Shown in pieces: positions 10,201 through 22,161 of a DNA stretch of 64,000 nt (the first letter of the stretch is position 1; the number at the start of each line of letters is the position of its first letter). Source of the DNA: Metaphire vulgaris (taxonomy: Eukaryota; Annelida; Clitellata; Crassiclitellata; Megascolecidae); assembly GCA_018105865.1 (NCBI GenBank), contig CM030869.1:124001-188000 (forward strand), given 5' to 3'. The notes under the pieces were generated by a model, which worked only from the letters and a program-made list of their open reading frames with translations, was not told the origin of the DNA and ran no database searches. The translations under genes and the position numbers were made by a program.

Positions 10201-11009
10201 CCGAAAAATTGGTGAGGATTGTATACCCATTGCTCAGGTCTGCACGAGGATCATGTGAAAATGCTGATCTTACATTTTCGTTTAAGTATGGTGCCCTTCA
10301 ATCACCCCTTTTGGCTGAAAAGCCAAAGCTTTAACACACCAACCGGAATTATTGTGCCAATTTTTAAGAACCACACACCACGGTTTAAGAATACAATTTA
10401 TGTCCAGTCAATCCTCCTACATTTTGCACAAAGAGATGTGAAAAGAAATTATTTACTGACCTTGTCTGTATTAATTCTCTTCTGATACATGAAAAAAGAT
10501 GGGATAATTCACACATTGGAAGATTAAAATGATGCGTTCTTGCATGACTTTTCACTCGATGACTGAGTTTCAGTAATTTCAACACCTTGGAGAGACTGAA
10601 AAAGATTCATTCCTTGCCTAAAACAAACAGTATCCAAAATGTTTGAGAATGCACAGTAAATTGCAGGATGGCAGCAGAGTTCGCAGATATCTTTATATTG
10701 AAACTAAAGCTGCTATTTGGGATATGACACTTCTTCAGTTCTATTCTATTGTAATAATTAAATACTAATAAGCCATATAACATGGGAGGGGAGTTTCTAA
10801 TACCATCCTTAATGTGAATTATAGTGTTTTTCATATTTTAATGTGACTTTTCTAAACAATTTTTTAAAACACACACACACACACTTATTTAATTTATTCA
10901 TCATCAGTTCATGAGTTATACACATCATACCTCCATATGTCTTGAGTATCTCTGTGCTTACATATATATATATATATATAAATTTTTTTCTAGAGCTTTT
11001 TAAATGCCA

Positions 11010-11054
<45 letters not shown>

Positions 11055-11292
11055 TAATTTTTATATGTATTGTCTTACATTTGATTTTAAAACTGAGCTA
11101 AACAAGCCCTTAACTAAAGTACATGATTATTTTATTCTATAAAAAATACTTGAAAATCAAAAATTAATTCTGTAATTTATTATGCAATTCAGGAAGGAAA
11201 TTTTAAGGGTAGGAATAGAGAAAGTTTGCCTGAAGGGATAGATATCCCGTAATTTAGGCAAATAGTGTAGTAGTGAGAATCTTAAATAGGCG
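10201..11292. other. AT-rich DNA with CA and TA microsatellites
   Basis: No gene recognised. CA repeat near 10868-10886, TA repeats at about 10963-10982 and 11013-11042, the latter followed by CA. Short open frames in this stretch are repeat-derived. Confidence 0.6.
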
Positions 11293-13487
11293 CAGGGACG
11301 TAGCCAGGATTTTAGGTTTGGGGGGGCTGAAGCCCAAGATTCTCCCTGCACAACTCTTTCCCTCCAAGGATATCCCCCCATCTGAGACCGACATGTGTGC
11401 TATGTTGTACCGCGATACTGACATATATGTGCTATGGTGTATCTTAAAACTGATACTCTGTTTGACATTAGACTGTGTCAGGACTATTCCAACAGTATAG
11501 GCTATAGATATGCAAAAGTCCAGAAGAGTGATGTAACGAATTAAAACCACATATTCCGGTGTCCCCATCTTCGTTGCGTCAAACCGTACTAGAATTTTCA
11601 ATATATTCTGTCTCAATTTTTTTCTAGAGCTTTTGAAATGCCACGAAAAATAATGAGCCATTTGAAACAACACTATACAAAGTCTTTCAGAAATCTATTC
11701 TCTGTCAAATGTCTAAGAAATCAATCGAGAGATAAGATGGCACTTAATAATAATGTGATTTTAAGTGGTTTAGGAGGCTAAGTAAGCCTGTGTGAAAACC
11801 ACTGAAAAGAGAGCTGGTTTCTTCTATTACAGGTTTTATAGACCTCAAAATTATTATAAAATTGATACCCTGTTTGAAAGTGGACAAGGCAATAACTAGT
11901 GCTACAGTAGGCTATATATGTGCAAAAATTCAGAAGAGCGATGAAACGAATTAAAACCACATATTCTTGTGTCCCCATCTTTTTTGTGTCAAACCGTACT
12001 AGACTTGTCAATATATTCTGTCTCAAATTTTTTCTAGTCCTTTTGAAATGCCACGAAAAATAATGAGCCATTTGAAATGACACTATAGAAAGTCTTTCAG
12101 AAATCTATTCTCTGTCAAATGTCTAAGAAATCAATAATGTGATTTTAAAGATAAGATGTGTGAAAACCACTGAAAAGAGAGCTGGTTTCTTCTATTACAG
12201 ATTTTATAGACCACAAAAATATTATAAAATTGATACCCTGTTTGAAAGTGGACAAGGCAATAACTAATGCTACAGTAGGCTATAGATATGCAAAAATTCA
12301 GAAGAGTGATGAAACGAATTAAAACCACATATTCTTGTGTCCCCATCTTTTTTGTGTCAAACCGTACTAGACTTGTCAATATATTCTGCCTCCATTTTAT
12401 TTTAGAGCGTTCGAAATGCCACGAAAAATGATCAACTATTTCAATTGACATTATAAAGTCTGTCAGAAATCTGTTCTCTGTCAAATGACTAAGAAATCAA
12501 TCAAGAGATAAAATGGGTCTTAAGATAGCTGGTTTCTTCTATTACAGGTTTTATAGACCACAAAAATATTATAAAATTGATACCCTGTTTGACATTGGCC
12601 TGCAGAAGGACTAAGTTGATCAGCAAAGGTGTTTTTGGGCTGTAGATGTCAAAAAAAATTCAGAAGCAAACAAACGTTTGAGCTACAAAACTATAAAACC
12701 TTGAATTCTTTGTGGGGCTAGCTTCAGGTTTGGGAGGCTTGCTAAGCCCATGTCCATATATTCTGAATAACTTTTTCTAGTCCTTTTTTGTGCCAAGTGA
12801 TGGGCCATAAAAAGAACAGAAAATAAACTGTAGAAAGTATATTTTGATCTATTCTCTGTCAAATTTAATAAAATTAATCGAAATATTGGGATTATTTATT
12901 TGAAATGAGCTGCATTAAAAGGCTGTATTGGAATATTTATGTAATTATTCATAAATTATGAAATGTCAATAACTAATGCCAGGCTATTATGCAAAAATTC
13001 AGAAGAGTGATGAAACAATTAAAACCACATTTTTATTGTGTCCCCATCTTTTCCAGTCTCAAACCGTTCTTCTTGTCAATATATTCTGCCTCCATTTTAT
13101 TTTAGAGCGTTCGAAATGCCACGAAAAATGATCAACTATTTCAATTGACATTATAAAGTCTGTCAGAAATCTGTTCTCTGTCAAATGACTACAAAGTCGA
13201 TCAAGAGATAAAAGGGGTCTTAAGATAGCTGGTTTCTTGTATCACAGGTTTTACAGACCACATTAATATTATAAAAATTATACCCTGTTTGACATTGGCC
13301 TGCAGAAGGACTATCCAGTTGATCAGCAAAGGTGTTTTTGGGCTTTTCGATGTCCAAGGTAAAATTCTTGTGAGCAAACAAACGTTTGAGCTCGCAACGC
13401 TATTTGGGCTTGAATTCATTTGAGGGGGCTAGCTTCAGGTTTGGGGAGGCTTGAGCCCCCCCAAGCCCATACCTAGCTACGTCCTTG
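11293..13487. mobile_element. Composite hAT-like element, 2.2 kb, with internal repeats
   Basis: Starts CAGGGACGTAGCCAGGATTT and ends CCTAGCTACGTCCTTG, flanked by the perfect 8-bp duplication aataggcg (11285-11292 and 13488-13495). The interior has repeated units of about 400 bp that share ttttctagagcttttgaaat, gccacgaaaaataatgagcc and cagaagagtgatgaaacgaa, near 11500-11700, 11900-12110, 12270-12480 and 13000-13190. No transposase frame is present. Around 12715-12965 it contains a copy of its own right end plus DNA matching its outside flank at 13497-13690, which implies a local duplication or a misassembly. Confidence 0.75.
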
Positions 13488-13700
13488 AATAGGCGAAAAG
13501 CAGAAGTGAATTTTGTATAAGTGGTGGGGAAATAAAAAAGAACAGAAAATAAACTGTAGGAGTATATTTTGATACATCGAGTACTTTATTTAATAAAATT
13601 AGGGAATATTGGGGTTATTTATTTGGAAATGAGCTGCATTAAGGAAGGCTGTATTGGAATATTTATGTAATTATTCATAAATTATGAAATAGTAGGAGAA
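13488..13700. other. Spacer between two elements, duplicated inside the left one
   Basis: AT-rich, non-coding. About 13540-13690 matches about 12810-12965 (aacagaaaataaactgtag, tgtaattattcataaattat). Confidence 0.6.
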
Positions 13701-15466
13701 CATAGGCGTCAATCCATAGGGGGCCCGAGCCCCCCAATAATTCGGGCAGGGGGCCCAGCACTTGTTGGGCCCCACAATATTTCAACATTTTTATATACAA
13801 GTTAACACATTTTCCAGTCTCAATGCATGCTCTTCTTGAAATTTCTACTTTCGAAATTTCATTTTTGGAGTTTCGGTTCAGAAATGGTGATCTACGAGGG
13901 CCCGATTCTCTCCATTGATTTATTAGAGTGGGCTCAGCATTTGTTCATTATATGTTGCCCCCACTCCAACATGTAGGTCCTATAACGTTTGCTCAGTTTC
14001 AGTAGTTTGCTCAGTAGTTTGACACAGACACAGTCACTGGAGTACCGTGACTGCGTTTATCCAGATTGCCTGCAAATGCGAACCTTTTGAACCTGCTAAT
14101 TAATCCATTGGGGACGAACTAGCAGTCGGACTGTAGGAATCTGTCTCTGGTTGATTGACCCTAAGTGTAAACTTTCACTTAACGGTCATCACCTACCTGT
14201 CAAGATGCTTGTGAGCCGAATTTACTAGATTTAGATAGTTGACGGCTGTACAACAGCGTTGATGCGTTAGTAAAATGGGGGAGGGTAACTACGCCACCCT
14301 GCTGAGAGAATGGCGTTTAACTCTTTAGAAGTTTAGATAAATCGTATGGGTTTATCGAAATCATGGGTGAAGCATCTAAATTATATGGAGATTACGGGAA
14401 CTGAGTCAACTGACTGCATTTAAGACATTTCTCTTGCTTGAACTAGACAGTTAACTGTTTAGACGTCTAAATCTTAGTAGTAGAATAAGTAGATACTAAA
14501 AATTTAATGTCTCGTAAACGACAATGCAATATCATTTTAGATGTTGCCCATGAAACCTGGACTCTTTTATTTGTCAAACTTTTCATTTTACTCTGCATCT
14601 TAGACTCAACACTCTAATTGAGATTACGAGATAGACTACTCAAGCAAATAAGGTACAGTATACATACCTACCCGGTGTAGCATATTATAATGACTCCCAT
14701 ATAATAATAACTCCCCTTCTCATTATTATATGTATAATAAAGACTCCCCCTCATTATTATATATATAATAACTCTCTCTATATTATAATAACTCCCCAGA
14801 AGAAGTATGCCTAAAAATTGAAAAAAATCTGTAAATTTATAAAAATGTTCTAAAATGGTTATATGAAATTATAGACCCATTTCCAATCTCGCAGTTTTCC
14901 TAAAATTCCTGAAAGGGCAATGTTTACCAGAATGTTAAACTACTTAGATGCATTTAATATGCTATCCACTGATCAATATGGTTTCAGCCCTATTTCTCCA
15001 TTTAAATGCCAATAATTAATTTAATTGATACCAAAACAACAAATTTTGAATCCTACAAGCACACTACTGGAACAATCCTCGATAAATAAAAGCTTTTGGT
15101 GTTCTAGACCATGGTATCTCAGCTGGCTTCTGAAAAACTAAGGGAGTTATTATAATATAGAGAGAGTTATTATTATATATATAATAATGATGGGGGAGTC
15201 ATTATTATATATATAATAATGAGGGGAGAGTTATTATTATATGGGAGTCATTATAATATACTATACCGGTACGTTTTAATATGATTGATCAGCAATAATT
15301 TTTTAGTGGTGCAGACTGCAGAACTATGAATTTTGCCTTTATAAACATTAAACAGCTTAATTGAAAGTAAATTATTGAACAAACCCAAAAGTAATAAAAA
15401 TTATGGCTGAATTTATACCGCTTCCTGATATAAACAAACTAAGTAAGTAAAATCTTGTTAATTTCT

Positions 15467-15525
<59 letters not shown>

Positions 15526-15640
15526 TGAGTCGTTGTCTTCCCTAACAGGACAACGAGAAATGACAGCATCAACTTTTCATGTGCCTGCCTAACTTCGGAG
15601 GTTTGGGCCCCCCAATATTCTAAGTGGATAGACGCCTTTG
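13701..15640. mobile_element. hAT-like element, 1.9 kb (TIR CATAGGCGTC), with nested inverted repeat
   Basis: Starts CATAGGCGTCAATCCATAGG and ends AAGTGGATAGACGCCTTTG, with the perfect 8-bp duplication taggagaa at 13693-13700 and 15641-15648. Inside lie an inverted repeat with arms at about 14661-14797 and 15142-15275, an RT fragment between the arms, and a long TA microsatellite at about 15470-15522. No transposase frame is visible. Confidence 0.7.
14870..15135 (+). pseudogene. Non-LTR reverse transcriptase fragment between inverted arms
   Basis: Broken plus-strand frames read as a LINE RT: FPKIPE-like sequence, then MFTRMLNYLDAFNMLSTDQY followed by GF, then a degenerate AFDTLDHG-like block around 15085-15120 with stops. 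It spans RT blocks 2a to A. Too short and damaged to act. Confidence 0.6.
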
Positions 15641-15648
15641 TAGGAGAA

Positions 15649-16875
15649 TATTAGGATAAAGTTGATTGGTCTACTCCATTAGAAAGCTATGGAAGCAGAA
15701 TTAACTTTTAGTTTTAGATTACGATCAGTCAATACTCCATTAATAAATACTACAAAATCTGTAACACTTTACTAATTTCTAAGTCGGCTACCAAATTATA
15801 AGTTGCCATCCTTAGTTTTAGGCCCTATCTCATATGCCAATATCCAGACAAATTCCCCGGATTTTAAATTTGCATCCTTCGCCCAATATGAATCAGCTTA
15901 GAGCTAGCAAGGTTCTCTACGATTAAGCATAACATAACGATTGTTACAGGCTATTAAATCTAGCCAAATTGGCAGAAAACATTTTCGGTTTCGCTAATTC
16001 TCTCCAGTAATCCATACCTTTTTGGACGAATAGGGCCTATACCTGACGACTATGTTCCCCGCTATCAAATCATCAGAGATTTACGCCAGAAAATTCTGGC
16101 AATTAAACAATAATTAGCATTTTAATCCCAGAAAAATTTTAATATGACGTGAATCGCGGCTTCTATATATTTCTCGTTTATACTTAAACCTCGCTTAAAC
16201 TATATAGGCCACAGTATCTGCCGTCCATTTCTACTCCAGCGCTCACATTTCTATCACATTAAATTAAACAAATTAAAGTCAAATCGCATTGCGAAACTCA
16301 CCTAGCCACAGCTTTTGTTCGAATGCCGCTCTTCTCAAGTCTCAACCGTCGATCCGACTCCCTCGCCTGAGTCGCCTGACTCTGCTTTACGCCAAAAGGG
16401 GAGGAGCTAAGTCACGTGATAACTATTTTCAAATTTCAAATAAACAAGGAGATTCTTAATGTCCTTTCCAGTAGATTCCTCCTAGGTGCTACCGGTAATC
16501 AATTTGAAACAACTCATTTAGGGAGATCATCGGACATTAAGCAAATTTTAGGCCAATCTAATCAACTAAATCTTAAACTTCTACAGCGCCACTTAATAAT
16601 GTGCAGAAGCATCAGTCGACAAGTCAGCTATTTTACGGCCATTCGCCATTTATATTTTATATTGGACAACTTTAAAACATCCAATAGCGAATACAAAATG
16701 TTTAGGTCACAAGAGATTGCATAGCAGCTCAGCGGTTCTCAACTCACACAGGCAGTAATGCTTCCTAAGTCACTTTAAATTAAATCTACTGTAGCTAAGT
16801 TTACGATGGCGGCCTCCTTTCCATCTGCCCATTGCAATGACTGCCTTGTTTTCGTACAAGCAGTCTGCCTTAACA
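15649..16875. other. No coding gene; possible minus-strand 5' exon at 16300-16400
   Basis: Mostly AT-rich. On the minus strand, 16300-16400 is GC-richer and reads GTGGCTAG followed by the donor GTGAGTTTCG; a CACGTG box lies just upstream near 16412. This looks like a first non-coding exon, but no coding exon can be linked to it. The plus-strand 102-codon frame at 16416-16724 has no recognisable domain. Confidence 0.25.
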
Positions 16876-17445
16876 GGGGCTGTCCATTAATTGCGTCAAC
16901 AATTTAGGGGGAGGGGTTTTTAACAAGTTTGACAGTTGTTGACAGGGGGGTCAAGAGAAGTTGATGTCACCAATTTCACTTTTTACAAATAATCAAAAAA
17001 TAGGAAATTTCATGGAATACTACTTATTACAATGGAAAAAAGCATGACAAAAAAGGTCATCACCGCCACATCTTGACACTTGATGAGGAATAAAGGGAAA
17101 ATGGTCATCACCACAAAAAATAATAACCTTGTTATTGGGACCTGTCATTGATCTTGGGGTCAAAAGTTTTTAACGTAATTATGGGGGGGTAGTGACAGTT
17201 GACAGTTGTTGACAGGGGGTAGGCAGTGGCGGCTCTAGGATTTGGCAAGTGGGGGCCGTTGGGGTGGCAATTTCTAATCATGGGGGCCAACCATTTGTTG
17301 TTTCATGCATGTAGCATTAAGTATAGGGTCCCAACTGGGGGAGGCACTGGAGGGCAGGCTCTCAATAGGGTGGCACGGGCCCCCCGGTGGAGCTGCCACT
17401 GGGGTAGGGAGTCGAAAATTGTTGACATAATTAATGGACAGCCCC
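16876..17445. mobile_element. GGGGCTGTCC-family MITE, copy 1 (interrupted)
   Basis: Ends are GGGGCTGTCCATTAATTGCG and TTAATGGACAGCCCC in inverse orientation. The interior (gttgacaggggg, ggtcatcacc, gaccccaagatcaatgacag type sequence) matches 35409-35818 and 36085-36487. A hAT-like MITE has inserted into its right half at 17224, so this copy is the older of the two. Confidence 0.8.
17224..17400. mobile_element. hAT-like MITE (TIR CAGTGGCGGCTC), nested
   Basis: About 177 bp beginning CAGTGGCGGCTCTAGG and ending GGAGCTGCCACT, flanked by ggggtagg on both sides. It is an inverted relative of 37096-37273: both contain a middle like ccaaccatttgttgttt. Confidence 0.75.
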
Positions 17446-18558
17446 ACAGCTGCTGCAGTGAAACCAGCTTCAACTACAAATCTTGTATTCAATTACACGA
17501 GGTATCGCTTAAGGTTTGAAGGCATGACCCCTCACGCATCCTTGCAGTCATGGGCCTGCTGTTTCGCATTTTAATTGTCACATTTAATTGTTAATTGGCA
17601 TAATTACAGCAGTGCTTAGAGACAGAAGATTATAGTCTCTAGTGGTCAAACAGTTTGTACAACTGAGGTCATTTGAACATGAAGGCGAAACAAAGGAAAA
17701 GATAAGATCAGAAGGAATAAAATGTATTCTGTTCCACAGCAAAGCCAATTCTGTCAGAGCCCTCTTATATCCACTTACAGTTCTAGCTGCCAAATCCAGT
17801 CCCAGTCATCTGCTCTTATAATAGTGACAACCGGTATATTGAGAATTATTCTCGAAGTATGTCATCAGAACACTTCCAGTCTGGTTCAACCCACTCTACA
17901 ACCAAGCAAGCAAACAAAAGCCAGGAAAAGAAAAACCAATCCAAGAAAAATCTACATTATGAAAGCAATTAAGACTTTACTTAACTCAGTGAAACGATAA
18001 ATCCACCAGAAAGCCACCATTGACAAATTAATTATTAGAACAGGTATACAGAATTCTCATAAAATAATACAATTTCAATTTACAATGTCTGAATAATTGC
18101 TGATGTTATGCTATTAGCTTTAACTAAAGTTGCTTAGAGATAACCAAAGCAAGAGAAGTTGCCAATGATCGTACTGGCTGGAGAAGACTCATCGCCCAAT
18201 GTTCCAGAGGGAACGGGAGGATCTAAGTCTAAGTAAGTAAAGTTGCCTCTAGTTAAATAAAGGCTGACAATAAGAGCAGTAAATACAGCATTTGAATGTC
18301 ATTGTAGAATTCTGTGAGGTCTGCTTGCATTTCATCGTACAATGTTCATTGGCAGTTAAAATGCAAAAACAGCAAAGGCAGTGAGTAGTTAATGAAACCA
18401 TGAACTGAGAAATAGCAATGTCGCTCAATTGCTTCCAAATGAAAATAAATTGGAATCAAATAAATGTGCAGTTTTCTGTTGACATTCAATTTTAAGCATT
18501 TCGTTTTCTCTGAACCAAATGATCAAAGTGTTACTCTTCGTCGAGTCTATTATTCAAC
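17446..18558. other. No recognised gene
   Basis: AT-rich DNA downstream of the collagen exon at 18559. Short frames on both strands lack recognisable domains, and the terminal COLFI exon expected after 18559 was not found here. Confidence 0.4.
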
Positions 18559-18715
18559 TTGCATTCATCAAATGGATTGCTGCCCTTCTGTAAAACTTGG
18601 TGCTTGTGTCGTAATACGCTGTGGTATTGCGACCGTGAAAGGCGACATTCTGGAAGGCAGAAGAGCGGAACAGCCGGAGGAAGCGAAGCTGTGACATGTC
18701 CATTGTGTACTTGAA
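18559..18715 (-). CDS. Fibrillar collagen COLFI propeptide, middle exon (cluster B)
   Basis: 157-nt exon after a TTTGCAG acceptor and before a GTTGAA donor. It reads FKYTMDMSQLRFLRLF, then FQNVAFHGRNTTAYYDTSTK and FYRRAAIHL, the central part of a fibrillar collagen C-propeptide (family pattern: mTFLRLLS..A.QNITYHC.NS.AY.D), which trimerises procollagen chains in the ER. The second half normally holds a conserved Cys; here the position after the AF-H motif reads Gly. It is in phase with, and continues, the COLFI exon at 38480-38555 (ending RFL), although 20 kb away. No COLFI start exon was found near it. Confidence 0.75.
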
Positions 18716-19266
18716 CTGCAAAGGAACAAATGATAATAAATACAATCATCAAATGGAAGACAAAGAATATGAAAATGGAATGCAAGTAAAGAGATCAGAG
18801 ATGTTGATGTGTGTAGAGTGATAAGTCTGTAGCATTCTCTTCATAAAAAAGGAAGAGAAATTTTTAAAAATCAAATATTAACACCAGCTTCAACTACAAA
18901 TTTCTGCCTATAGGTGACAGCCTATAGGCAAACTCGTTGTTTGCACTGTGGTGGCATGTAATGATGCCTCTTGCATCTCAGAAATGATTGTTTTGGCATC
19001 CATTAGGTGATTAGGATAACACATGTTTTGTCCTGGCATCTGGTGACTGCAGATGAAAACTTTTCAATTTCTTTATCATTGTGCTTATATATAAAAGAAT
19101 GAATAAATACACGATTTAAAAGTTTGTTGTATATGTGTCGATGTTTTACATTTACATTAAGCATGGCACCTAAAATATATATATTTAGAGCAAAAAGAAT
19201 TTTGGTGGGTTTTTAACTTTTTAGACTTTTACCAAAACATCCTGCAGAATGTAGGAAACCAGAAAC

Positions 19267-19318
19267 CAGAAACCCCTGAAGTCCTTCAGAACCAGGCTGG
19301 CCTTTCCTCCAGCATCAC
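19267..19318 (-). pseudogene. Collagen Gly-X-Y exon (52 nt, two bases short of 54)
   Basis: Follows TTGTAG and precedes GTTTCT. It reads GDAGGK, then after a one-base shift GQPGSEGLQGFL. Adding one G at the first codon and one in the aaaggcc run would give exactly 54 nt, the standard fibrillar collagen exon length. Both missing bases are in G runs, which points to consensus error or recent decay. Confidence 0.6.
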
Positions 19319-19324
19319 CTACAA

Positions 19325-19330
19325 TCAATA

Positions 19331-19387
<57 letters not shown>

Positions 19388-19388
19388 G
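19325..19388. repeat. (AATC)n microsatellite
   Basis: About 15 copies of the tetranucleotide AATC, just upstream (minus-strand sense) of the collagen exon at 19267-19318. Confidence 0.95.
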
Positions 19389-20077
19389 TTTTCACAGATT
19401 TTATAATCAGTCTCTGCCAAATTTCGCTTAAAAAATATTAAAACGACTGTAATGCAGTAACAGATGACTAAATACTGCACAGGTGCATTATCATATGGAG
19501 TGGCAGAAGGATTCATCAATAATAACAGCACTGTATGTTATCTGTACAGCAATGTGTTTCTCCTCTGTTACATACATACATGGCTTGCTAATAAATACAC
19601 TGCACTTAACCAAGCATGTAAATTCCATAAAATTCAATCAAAATAATAATTTTGACTTTAAACAAATGGTTAGATTCAAAATGTAAATTTTACCAAAAAG
19701 ATAAATTACATTTTTAAGAGTTAAAACCTCACAATTGAGACATTTTGAAACACACGCGGTAAACTTCAACTTTAAAAAATGACATAAATGAAGGTTTGAC
19801 ATCTGGCTGGTTTTCGTAATGAAAGAGTGTGCTTGGAGGATGGGTTCAGCCTGTAGAATAGTCCAGAGAGAGAGAGAGAGGTCAAAGCTGGGATAAGAAG
19901 AAACTGGCTTCACTGCTCTTCCAATCTTCTCAATCAGCGACTCAGTAGGTCAATGACAGCCATGCATCATCCATATCTGAAGTAATGCCAAGTGCAAAAT
20001 AAGAAGCCAGAAGTCAAGTAATTCTATCCTGAATTGGACTATTTCAACTTTAACATGAAAATCTGTTGAAAACCCAC

Positions 20078-20163
20078 CTGTGGTCCTGCTCCAGTCCTGC
20101 CACTTTCTCCAGCATTGTCAGGAGGACCCGTTGGCCAAGGACACCGTCCTTGGCTGGCTGACC
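20078..20163 (-). pseudogene. Collagen Gly-X-Y exon with frame slip
   Basis: Acceptor TTTTAG, donor GTGGGT. It reads GQPAKDGVLGQR and, after a one-base slip in a GGG run, GPPDNAGESGRTGAGPQ. Two Gly positions read Ala and Asp. Minus strand, cluster B. Confidence 0.6.
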
Positions 20164-20811
20164 CTAAAAGCAGTTAATGACCAATGCTAAATTAATTATA
20201 AACTTTGGCTGGACTCTTGTCAATTGTTGCAGTGAAACTGAGGTCAGCATCAATTAGCAAAACACATTCAGCACCTGCCCGATATTTCTGCCTGGACAAA
20301 AGAACATTTAGGAAACTGAAAATTTCACAATTATAACAGTAAAAAAACTAAACCACAATACAACACAACACATGAGAAAACCTTCATGTGCACTTTAAAT
20401 AGTAAATTTGTTCAATTGTGAAAATTTTTTATCAGTAAACATCAATGCAGCCTCAAGGGCTTCTGTTGCTGCAAAATGCCTAAGTTTCATAGTTAATTTT
20501 ATTAAGTTAGGGTTAGGGTTAGGAATTGGGTTAGAGTGGACAGGGTTAGTTGCGTACTGCCCTATATTGCCCTTCTCCACCTCTGTCAAGAAGGATAAGT
20601 GGTTGATTTGTCTCAAAAAATTCACCATGAGTTACCTCTACATACTGTATATTTGTGCAATAGTTATCTGCAGGCCAATCATTGTGTCACAGCCTATAGT
20701 AAATGTGCCACAAAATGCATACCACCCAATGTATTAGCAATCAATTGTAAAAATTCTGTCACATTCTCCAAAAAATGTACAATAACTGACTCATAACATG
20801 AACTCACTGAC

Positions 20812-20900
20812 TGATGCTCCTCTGTCCCCAGTCTGACCTTGCCTTCCTGGTAGACCAGGTAATCCTGTTGCTCTGTTTTCATCTGGCTTCCCATCATTCC
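20812..20900 (-). pseudogene. Collagen Gly-X-Y exon
   Basis: 89 nt with a CAG acceptor and GTCAGT donor. In one frame it reads GNDGKPDENRATGLPGLP, then GRQGQTGDRGAS, with Asp and Arg in two Gly positions. The length is one base short of 90, a multiple of 9, and the missing base would be a G at the exon start. Confidence 0.6.
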
Positions 20901-21332
20901 CTGATTTCCCCAGTTGCAAATACTCAAACAAAGAAAAATGGACAATTAAAGTTAAGAATTTAATAATGTGTAAAATTATTTACTAATGCAAAATCTTATT
21001 CTTTATCTTAATATGTATCAACTCCATTATTTTGTACACCATAAATAAATGCCTTTCTGCCCTTTTGGTCATAAGAATGCAACTTCTAAATACTTACAGA
21101 TTCACCAGTACTGACAAAGTTAAAGACAATGGAGAAAACAACTGTTACAAGTTCTGCAACTGAAAGCCGTCAATGGCAGATGGAAAGCGACAAAGTGAAT
21201 GATGCATAACACTTGATTTTATAAACAAGAGGACAATTTAACCTGAACATTAAACAAATACCAGGTCACTAATTATAATATTTATTTATTAATATTTGAA
21301 ACATTAAGAAGACTGCTGACCATGATTTAAAC

Positions 21333-21386
21333 AATCTCTGCCCCAGAAGCACAGGCGATCCCGGTCGATGACTGGGAGGGAGATCC
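21333..21386 (-). pseudogene. Possible 54-nt collagen exon, degraded
   Basis: Exactly 54 nt between TCTCTCTAG and GTTTAA, and in line with its neighbours, but Gly recurs only in part (GSP...STG...ASG). Called from position, length and splice sites. Confidence 0.35.
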
Positions 21387-21800
21387 CTAGAGAGAAAACA
21401 AAATCAGTCAATTAGTTAATTCCAGTTGTGAATTGCTGTGGCACTCTAAAAGTGACTGCCACTGGTTGTGGCAGCATGTTCAAACAACATTCAATTTCCA
21501 GTTTCACTAGAGATCGTCGATTGCCTCTTTGGATGTGGAGATTATGTTTTGAGCAAATCTGCTTCAAATGTTGCTTTTATTTTGCTAAAATAGGAACCCT
21601 ATTATCCAATGCAGTCAAATGGTGTTATTTGACAACCAATATCTAACTGCTTATGAGTAAGCAATGTCCCAAGTAATGATACAGAAAGTGTCTTTATTTA
21701 ATCTTGGCTTAGGGTCACCATTTCATAAAATAATTTAACACAAACTTAGAAGCCTTAAAATTATAATGTTGCAAATTATTCAAGAAGGTTGGGCATATAC

Positions 21801-21890
21801 TGGAGAAGGACCCTTTTCTCCAGTCTATCCTCCAGATGGACCTTTGAGTCGGCCTTCTGATCCAGGCGATCTTCTGTCCCCAGACTGACC
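21801..21890 (-). pseudogene. Collagen Gly-X-Y exon with internal stop
   Basis: 90 nt, acceptor TGTTCAG, donor GTATAT. It reads GQSGDRRSPGSEGRLKGPSG, then a TAG, then TGEKGPSP. One Gly codon reads AGA, and the register slips by a codon twice. The stop would be relieved by a single C-for-T change (CAG). Confidence 0.6.
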
Positions 21891-22138
21891 CTGAACAAAA
21901 ATCAAAGAGAAACTGCTTCAGGCATTAACTGAAGTCAAACCTCTCTGCATGAACTTCTGCCTAAGCATTGTATCAGTTGCAATACAGTGGATCAAATGTA
22001 GGAGCCCTGCAAACACATGACAACTTTTATTGAAAGAAGGCAGAACAATGGGCTAAAAACAAATAATAAAGAGCTACAAACAATGAAAATGATATACATA
22101 ATGTTACAGCAGAAGTCATTTAACCAACCCGCTCTTAC

Positions 22139-22161
22139 TGGACAGCAACACCAGAAGGCCC
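22139..22161 (-). pseudogene. Short collagen-like exon
   Basis: 23 nt (GPSGVAV) between TTTTAAG and GTAAGAG. Too short to judge alone; listed because it lies in order within cluster B. Confidence 0.3.

Noticed and set aside
10809..11142. Frames rich in Ile/Tyr and Thr/His
   Set aside because: They are readings of TA and CA microsatellites.
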